This document shows, piece by piece, positions 56,502 to 64,000 of a DNA stretch of 64,000 nucleotides; the stretch's first letter is position 1; each line of letters opens with the position of its first letter. The stretch covers positions 2,506,501 through 2,570,500 of the forward strand of contig JAFMOC010000011.1 of the NCBI GenBank assembly GCA_019802505.1, written 5' to 3'. The position numbers were made by a program, and so were the translations under genes. Source of the stretch: Corydoras sp. C115. Lineage: Eukaryota > Chordata > Actinopteri > Siluriformes > Callichthyidae. The notes under the pieces are model-generated. The model was not told the DNA's origin and ran no database searches. It saw only the letters and a list, made by a program, of their open reading frames with translations.

Positions 56502-59500
56502 ATGTTAAGGAAAAAGGGCTCAGAACTGCTCAATGACCATGAGGTTTTGTTGGATATGGACCCCACTGGAGAATCATGTGGTGCAGACTGTTATGGAAGC
56601 TTGGAGAATGGTGGATTCATCCCTCCCCGATTTGTAAGTGCACTTTATTAAATATTTATCAATTTTCTGAGTCCTATTGTAGTATATACTATAGTATTTT
56701 ATAGTATTTGTTTCCATATACAGTAATTTTAGTCAAGTCCTTTCCTCTGCTGTATTTTCCAATGTTTACAAATTTTGCTATAACACAACAATCTTTCCCC
56801 TGAAGGTGTGTTAAAATTGTTTAGTAGTTCAGTCATCTTGCCAAATTGGGTTTCTGTTTATTAAAGCCAGCATGGTTTATGCCTCTAGTGGATGTCTCAT
56901 TTTCTTTCATTTTGAAGATTTGCACGACTCTTTGATTAATCATCTGTATATACTAAAAAGCACAAGAAGCCCATAATCACTATGTTATAGTGTGCACCGT
57001 TGTTCCTTTTTTAAATAAGGTTCAGTTTATATTGAGAAATTTACATCAAAAACAATCATGTGAGTGAGGACAATTTTATCTGTTACATATAACCAGCTAA
57101 ACACAATTGCTGCTGATGAGGATGATCCAGTTCGTATCCAATGTGAGAACGCAACCACACCATCTGCCTGGCCATCAGGCAATTTCTTTCGAGATGGTCG
57201 AACCAAAATAGGTAATAATGTCATCTTATTTACTTTTATTGCTTTTTTAAAAAACAGGAAGAAGATGTAGAAGTTTATGATTTATTGGTTTGCCGAATAT
57301 GTTCATTTCTCCACTTACTGATCAGTTATAACAGAAGTACTGTCTCCCATAAAGTGGCAGCAAAGTATGGCTGGTTTGGATCAGATGATAATTTATTAAT
57401 ACATTTAAAAACTTTTATTTTGTTTGTGGACTGTGCTGACATTCTATTTAACTTTTTTTTGGTATGTAGTTTTTGAAACTCCATGACTTTGCTGTCTTTC
57501 TGTTTTTTCTTTTTTTTTAATACAAGAAATAAGTATATATAATAAAATTTTAGTTTTTCATTTGGAAATCATGTGCCTTTTCTAAATTACATGTCTGCAG
57601 TACCACATTTATAACCAATGTAAAAAAAATCATTTTAATCAGTAAGCATTAAAAGTAAGCAACAATTATTATTGTTTTTCCCTTTTTTAGTGTTCATTCA
57701 CACAATGATCTAATCTGTAAAATATAATATGTGTGTTGTTTCCTGGTGCTGAACTCATCAATGGTCAGATTTTGTGCTGGTTTGGGTGATAAAATCACAC
57801 AAGAAGCAGAGTGCTAAATGTAATAACCCAAGACAGCCTGCAATGGAGGAGGAGGAGCAGATTGTCCTTGAAGAGAGCAGATCTGAAAAAAGAAAAGCAC
57901 AGCTGACCTGCTGGAGGGACAAATTTATTCAAAATCTTCAGGGAGCTGGTCTGCTCCTAGAAAAGGTGCATCTTTTTGTTCTGCTGAATAATCTATAAGA
58001 ATTGCTGTTTGGTTTGATCATGTATTTGATTTTAGGAGGAATCGAGCAGTGCAAAAAAGACTGTGCACTATTTGAAGCTCAGCGCTCCATGGGATGTATT
58101 AATGTACTATGCTGAGGAGTTATGTCTAAGAGCACCATTACAGGTTACCTTTTCATCCCTCTAGTTTTTTAAATGTTATATTTACATAGGAATTATATCA
58201 AAAACATTATTGGATAATAAAAATTCTAAAAACACAAAGAATATGTTATGAAAATACAATGTTTTAGAATAAGATCTGTTTACCGACAGGCACAGCCACA
58301 TCCAGACTTTAATACCTCAGCAAGTGTTCTCAAAAAGCTCTGTATACCAAACGTAATGGCAGAGTCAGTGCCCAACAGACCAGTAGACTACTACACGTGT
58401 GCCTTCCGTAAATCCAAGATGGAAAAGTAAGGTCTAAATGATAAAATGCTCCTTTTTTCATCATAATCTACTAATAATGTTTATTTTTATATGGTAAGAT
58501 TTCTAGGTTCTGAGGATCATGAGAATTACTTCTCCAACACACAGCGACACCGCATCGTGAGTGCAATTATGCTTCTTAGACAGCATAATATAAACCATTC
58601 TTCAGATGGATTTAATATTGTCAGTATGTTTTACCATACATGACAATCCTTTGTTTTCAGCTGTTATCTCTGCAAGAGCTGGCTATTTTGAGTCTAAAAT
58701 TAAGAATTAATTCTTAAATTCATTATCTTCCACTTAATCCTCTTCAAGGTCCCTATGTCCATCCAGGGGAGGACGTTTCGGGTGCTGGGGAGATTCATCC
58801 AGGACAGAATACCAATCTGTCACTAGGCACACTCACTTACACAGACCCTCACACAAACACACTCTATATGGGGTAATTTAGAGCATTTAATTTACCCCAT
58901 ATTTTTGGACTGTGGGAGGAAACCAGAGAACCCGGAGGAAACCCACGCAGACATAGGGAGAACTTCACCCAGACTGGACCCCCAGGTGAACATGCTAACC
59001 ACAAAGCCACTGTGCCGCCTTGTCAAATAATAATTTAATTATATTTTTATTTCAAGTAATTGATTTCTAAGAATTTTATAGTCAGCCTTTTTAAACCACT
59101 TTTTTTTGTTAAATATTTTTGGCTGTTTTTACAGCTTATTGTAAATGAGGCTTTTTATAATTTCAGCTTATTTTAAATATTTTTACTTTGATGTTCTCTG
59201 ATAGTTTTTAGTTATAATGAAAGGGAAGTTCATCAAAACATACATCATACCTGAGCAGCTGTGTCTTTATTTAGACAAATGCATACATTCATGCATGAGG
59301 CAAAGCATGACATTAATTTAGTGTTTAAGAAGAAATTAGGGCTGAAAATAAATTTATACAAAACATGTTTGTCTTGTGACAAACAGCAGATGACATGTTT
59401 TTCTTTATCATTATAATTTAAGTAGCTTCAAAGAATTCACCATGTTTTTCTAGCACCATTGTTTTTATAATATTTCATACTGGCAGCGCTTTATTTCATG

Positions 59501-62500
59501 CTCTGCTCACCTGATATTGGATTCAGTGCTATGCGTTGAGTGTTAGAGTTTCCAGCATCTTAGAGTAAATCGAAAATACATTAAGATTTCAGATAGGGTT
59601 AGCACTGGTATTAAAACGCAGGTTGGCAAACATAATTACTGTGTAAAAAAATCCTGTCTGGGAATTGTACCATATCACATTTCTTGTTATCAATGCATTT
59701 TTTATGTTAAATAATTGCATCATTGTGAAGGTATATGAAATACTAGGCAGGACTGTGTATGGCAAACGGAAGAGAGCGGAGATTGGGTTGGCTCGACTGT
59801 TAAAGGAAGGTGTCTTTAGAGCAGCATTTCCTCTACATGATGTAAGGAATCAGCCGTACCTGTTTTTTAACAGTACTGTGCACGTGGAAATGGACAGCAA
59901 CTTATTGTAATTTCTCTCAGGGTCCCTTTGAGCTGCCAAAATATGAGATTTCTCCTAATCAACTAAACAAGAGACAAGTTCTGTATCACTACTGGGCCCA
60001 GTGGTCAAAATGGTACAAATACCAACCACTGGATCATATACGAGAATATTTCGGGGAGAAAATCGCCCTTTATTTTGCATGGCTTGGTGAGTCAAGAATT
60101 TACCTAAAGAAATTTTAAAAGAAAAGCTTTTATTGGTTATTTTGTAACATTAATTTTTGTTATTACAGGTTTTTACACAGTATGGCTACTTCCTGCGGCA
60201 ATAGTTGGGACATTTGTATTTGTTTCTGGCATCTTAACTATGGGATCAAACACTCCAGCGTCAGTAACCTTTTACAAAAGTTGACTTATAGTTTCTTTTT
60301 TTTAAAGGTTTTTGCCAGTGTAATTGTATATGTCATTGACCAGTTTCCATGCAAACACATTTCATATTTGCTGCTTTATAACAAGTAATTACATTACATT
60401 AATGTGAATGATAAATTTATACAAATTACAAAAAATAGGGGTGGCGCGGTGGCTTAGTGGTTAGCACGTTCTCCTCTCAGCGCTAGGGATTCCCGGTTTG
60501 AATCCTAATCTGGGTGGAGTTTCCATGTTCTCCCTGTGTCCATGTGGGTTTCCTCCGGGTTCTCCGGTTTCCTTCCACAGTCCAAAAACATGGATCAAGT
60601 CAATTGAATTCTCAAAATTGCCCCATATAGAGTGTGTTAGTGTGAGTGAGTGTTTGCCCAGCAATGGATTGGCGCCCTGCCCTGGGTCTTTCTGCCCAGC
60701 GCCCGAAACCTTCTCCCCTGGATGGGCATGGGGAACCTATGCACCCTAGTAGAGGATAAAGCAGAAGATAATGGATGAATGGATGGATACAAAAAATAAC
60801 AAATAAGAATATACAAAAATTTTTGAAAAAAAACAGACCTTATGTCAGTTAAGGGTGAAAAAAATTCACATTGCTCTTGTAAACAAAATATTGCACAGTG
60901 AAAAATATTGCACAGACACAAATTATATTTGAAATTATTGAAAATATTCATAGTGAGCTATATAGTAATTTAACTGGGGTGGGGTAAAAGCTGTTTTTTC
61001 AGTCAATTTGTTCTCTACCATCTGCCTTACAGTAACAACTTTAAAATAAGGGGTTTGGGTGTGACATGTCCATAACAATTAATTGGGCTCTCTATATAAT
61101 TTCTTTATAAGTTTGTAACCCTTTCTATGCAGTCCTAATTGATTGTTATTGGTTAAATATGCATTTTTACCATCCTGATGTCAATAAAATGAATTTCTAT
61201 TCCAATCCAGATCATTCTGGTTACTAAATTGTTATAAAATCGCTTTCATTGTTATTGCTTTCTAGTGCACTGTGGTCTGATTGGCTACTTGTCATTCATT
61301 CCACATTTAGGAAGGAAATTTGTGAAAATGGGACCCACTATCTAATGTGTCCACTTTGTAAAGAATGTGAACTGTGGAATATGTCTGACATTTGCCCCAT
61401 GGCTAAGGTAATTATGGATATTTCTTTAGACTATCCACTGTTGGTACAGTTCTCTCATGACTTTCCAGTTGTCCGTTTTTATTCAATTCCATATTTTTTG
61501 TTCTAGGTGGGCTACCTTTTTGACCATCCTGGCACCGTTTTTTTCAGTGTCTTTATGTCATTGTGGGCTGTCACGTTTCTGGAGTACTGGAAACGGAAGA
61601 ATGCTACTCTAGCTCATCACTGGGACTGCATGGACTTTCATGAAGAGGAGGTTATTTTTTTATATAAAAATTTATATTTTTTAATTATATATATTATTTG
61701 TAATTTTGCTGTATTACTGAGTGAAAACAAATGACTAAGTAATGTGAAAAGCTACATTTTTTTATTTATGAATGCTTTTGTATTAAATATGGCATTTGCA
61801 AAATCTGCACAAATTCATTCATTATCTTTCGTTTAATCCTCTACTAGGGTCCCAACTATCCCTGAGCACTCTCACTGACACAGGCAACCACACACTATAT
61901 GGGTCAATTTAGATCATATAATTTAACTTAAATCCATGTTTTTGGACTGTGGGGGAAAACAGAGACCCTGGATCTTCAGCCCTGAGAGGCAAACATGCTA
62001 ACCACTAAGCCACAGTGCTACCCAATTTGTGCAAATTGATTAATAAATTTTCTAAAATCTGTGACTTTGTTAGTTAAATAAAGTATTAAGGTCTAGATAG
62101 AGCAGTCACTATTTTAAACTGAGCAACTGAACAAAATTATTATTATTATGTTTTTGGACTGTGGGGGAAAACAGAGACCCTGGATCTTCAGCCCTGAGAG
62201 GCAAACATGCTAACCACTAAGCCACAGTGCTACCCAATTTGTGCAAATTGATTAATACATTTTCTAAAATCTGTGACTTTGTTAGTTAAATAAAGTATTA
62301 AGGTCTAGATAGAGCAGTCACTATTTTAAACTGAGAAACTGAACAAAATTATTATTATTATTATTAGTTATTCATTCTACACCAAAAATGTAAGGTAAAA
62401 TTCATTTATATTACAACAGAATAAAATGTGTCTCAGGCGGCACGGTGGCTTAGTGGTTAGCACGTTCGCCTCTCAGCGCTAGGGATTCCTGGTTCGAATC

Positions 62501-63492
62501 CCCATCTGAGTGGAGTTTCCATGTTCTCCCCGTGTCTGCGCGGGTTCTCCCGTTTCCTCCCACAGTCCAAAAACATGGATCAAGTCAATTGAATTCTCAA
62601 AATTGCCCCATATAGAGTGTGTTAGTGTGAGTGAGTGTGTGCCCAGCGATGGATTGGCGCCCTGTCCTGGGTCTTTCTGCCCAGCGCCCGAGACGTTCTC
62701 CCCTGGATGGGCATGGAGAACCCCACCGCGACCCTACTAGAGGATAAAGCGGGAGATAATGAATGAATGAAAAAATGTGTCTCATTGATTAGCAAAAAAT
62801 GAGTGCCGGTATAGGAGGCTCCACCAAGCTGTTTATTATTGTTGTGTATGAAGTAATTTTAATAAACTGTTATGATGTTTCCAGTGTTATTTTTTTATTT
62901 CAATAAATGAAATAAATTCAACCATTTGGGTGTTCTAACAGGAACCCCCACGTCCAGAGTTCGCAGCCTTGGCCCCTGCAATGGAGGAAAACCCTGTGAC
63001 TGGGGTGAAGGAGCCTTATTTTCCCGAAAAGACTCGACTCTCTCGCATGTTCACCGGCTCTATGGTCATCATTATAATGGTAAGACCGAGGATTAATGAA
63101 TAGCTTTTTAAAAATTGTTTAGAAGTATGTGATTAAATGCTTTATTTTTGTGTTTCTACAGTTGTTTGTGGTGATGATTTTCTTAGTCACTGTCATCATT
63201 TACCGCAGTATAGTGAGTGTGATGATGTATGAAAAGGGAAGTTCCATGCTACGCACTCAGGCAAGCACTGTATAAAAAAAAAAGCTATTTGATGAATTAC
63301 TTTCCTCTTGCCTCATAGTCCCTTACTTTAATCAATACTACTGCATGCACTTATTTAGACCATATATCTGTTCTCTGTATCGCTGTTAGGCAGGAAACAT
63401 TGCCAATATTTCCAGCAGTATGGTAAATCTGGCTCTAATCTTGCTGATGGGCCAAGTGTATACAGCGCTAGCTGAACAGCTGACTAAATGGG
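56502..63492 (+). CDS. ano7: Anoctamin-7 (TMEM16G), N-terminal part, 14 coding exons, runs off the right edge
   Basis: Member of the TMEM16/anoctamin membrane family (Ca2+-activated chloride channels and lipid scramblases); the activity of ANO7 itself is less certain. Coding exons: 56502-56633, 57097-57211, 57769-57965, 58036-58143, 58290-58426, 58499-58556, 59731-59841, 59921-60086, 60169-60259, 61311-61407, 61507-61650, 62942-63079, 63162-63260, 63390-63492; phases agree, giving 565 residues before the edge. The start ATG opens MLRKK, like ANO7 (MLRRR). The cytosolic N-terminal dimerisation domain includes VHYLKLSAPWDVLMYYAE and the motif AAFPLHDGPF. Membrane segments seen: near residues 333-366 (LYFAWLGFYTVWLLPAA), 413-430 (VFFSVFMSLWAVTF), 490-512 and about 541-556. 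A cysteine-rich extracellular loop (MCPLCKEC) separates the first two. Intron 13 appears to start with GC. Ca2+-site residues and pore helices lie beyond the window. Confidence 0.93.
58711..59023 (-). mobile_element. tRNA-headed SINE, diverged copy 15 (ano7 intron 6)
   Basis: Recognisable tail, CACCCAGGAC-like body and ACAAAGCCACTGTGCCGCC head, with several deletions. No clear duplication. Confidence 0.85.
60438..60787 (+). mobile_element. tRNA-headed SINE, copy 16 (ano7 intron 9)
   Basis: Full-length with A box TGGCTTAGTGG. The B box is GGTTTGAATCC, one base off. Duplication TACAAAAAATA at 60427-60437 and 60788-60798. Confidence 0.92.
61811..62025 (-). mobile_element. tRNA-headed SINE, diverged copy 17 (ano7 intron 11)
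   Basis: Strongly shortened copy; its head half is repeated in the 212-bp tandem duplication that follows. Confidence 0.8.
61936..62360. repeat. Tandem duplication, 212-bp period, two units
   Basis: The segment starting ATGTTTTTGGACTGTGGGGG at 61936 is repeated from 62148 with only a few differences (for example GAGCAACTG against GAGAAACTG). The unit holds the head of SINE copy 17 plus about 120 bases of flank. Confidence 0.92.
62436..62771 (+). mobile_element. tRNA-headed SINE, copy 18 (ano7 intron 11)
   Basis: Near-reference copy with the 13-bp duplication AAAATGTGTCTCA at 62423-62435 and 62772-62784. A and B boxes are exact. Confidence 0.93.
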
Positions 63493-63840
63493 GTAAGCAT
63501 TCTTCTGCTGACACTCTAAACAATAAAACAGCCCTTCTCACTCTGATGCTATCAGCCTAGCTCATGAAAATCAATACATTCCAAAGTATTGATTGTTTTA
63601 AGCTTTTTATCTCACGTTCACTTTACTATTAGCAAAAATAATGCCTGGTCTGCACATGCAGTAACTCAGGTGTCTATTAAGTTTATGTTGAAGCATTACA
63701 ATTGTTTTAAGAACAACAATACAATAAACAATGAGATTTTTTTTATTGTCTTACTTCACAAATGCGATTAATTTTACCTACTCTGCTTAGCCACAGAAGA
63801 ATTTGGCCTTCACATTTAGCCCATTTATGTAGAAATACAT

Positions 63841-63972
<132 letters not shown>

Positions 63973-64000
63973 CTTAGCCATAGAACTTAGTAGAACCAGG
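63973..64000 (-). mobile_element. Edge of a repeat like that at 42865-43055
   Basis: TAGCCATAGAACTTAGTAGA resembles AGCCATAGCACTTAGAACTG near 42970. Cut by the window edge. Confidence 0.4.

Noticed and set aside
60498..60749. Proline- and serine-rich frames such as MFSPCPRGFPPGSPVSSHSP recurring across the window
   Set aside because: All lie within copies of the 340-bp SINE, on one strand or the other.

Overview
This is vertebrate nuclear DNA, almost certainly from a teleost fish. Evidence: large GT-AG split genes whose conceptual proteins match vertebrate families along their length; many Tc1-like, hAT-like and tRNA-headed SINE insertions in introns; long AT, AC and GT microsatellites; AT-rich non-coding sequence. 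An ostariophysan such as a catfish is my guess from the repeat style, but the window does not prove it.

Four protein-coding genes lie head to tail on the + strand. (1) zbtb17 (Miz-1 zinc-finger transcription factor): 3' part, 13 coding exons from the left edge to 11691, with all 13 C2H2 fingers; the BTB domain lies outside. (2) ddost (48 kDa subunit of oligosaccharyltransferase): complete, 11 coding exons, 17712-27636. (3) plekhm2 (SKIP; RUN and PH domain kinesin-1 adaptor): complete, 20 coding exons, 32091-52813, 1023 residues. (4) ano7 (anoctamin-7, TMEM16 family): first 14 coding exons, 56502-63492, continuing past the right edge. Splice phases agree across every junction given. The genes have unrelated jobs (transcription, ER N-glycosylation, lysosome/kinesin transport, membrane ion or lipid transport) and are not a functional cluster.

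Introns and intergenic DNA are crowded with mobile elements. About 20 copies or fragments of one tRNA-headed SINE (A box, B box, ATGA-type tail) are present, most full copies with clear 8-14 bp target-site duplications. There are two near-identical Tc1-like transposons about 27.7 kb apart: the copy in plekhm2 intron 19 keeps an uninterrupted 344-residue DD34E transposase, while the copy in ddost intron 5 has a one-base frameshift and sits inside one arm of a large foldback (palindromic) element. plekhm2 intron 15 holds a three-level nest (SINE in hAT in Tc1), and intron 18 a hAT element with a BED-finger remnant.

The parts most worth a second look are the intact Tc1 copy, the foldback element with a third diverged arm-like segment in its loop, a SINE inserted 17 bases after a zbtb17 exon end, and two GC-AG introns. 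No prokaryotic-type system, CRISPR array or operon is present.
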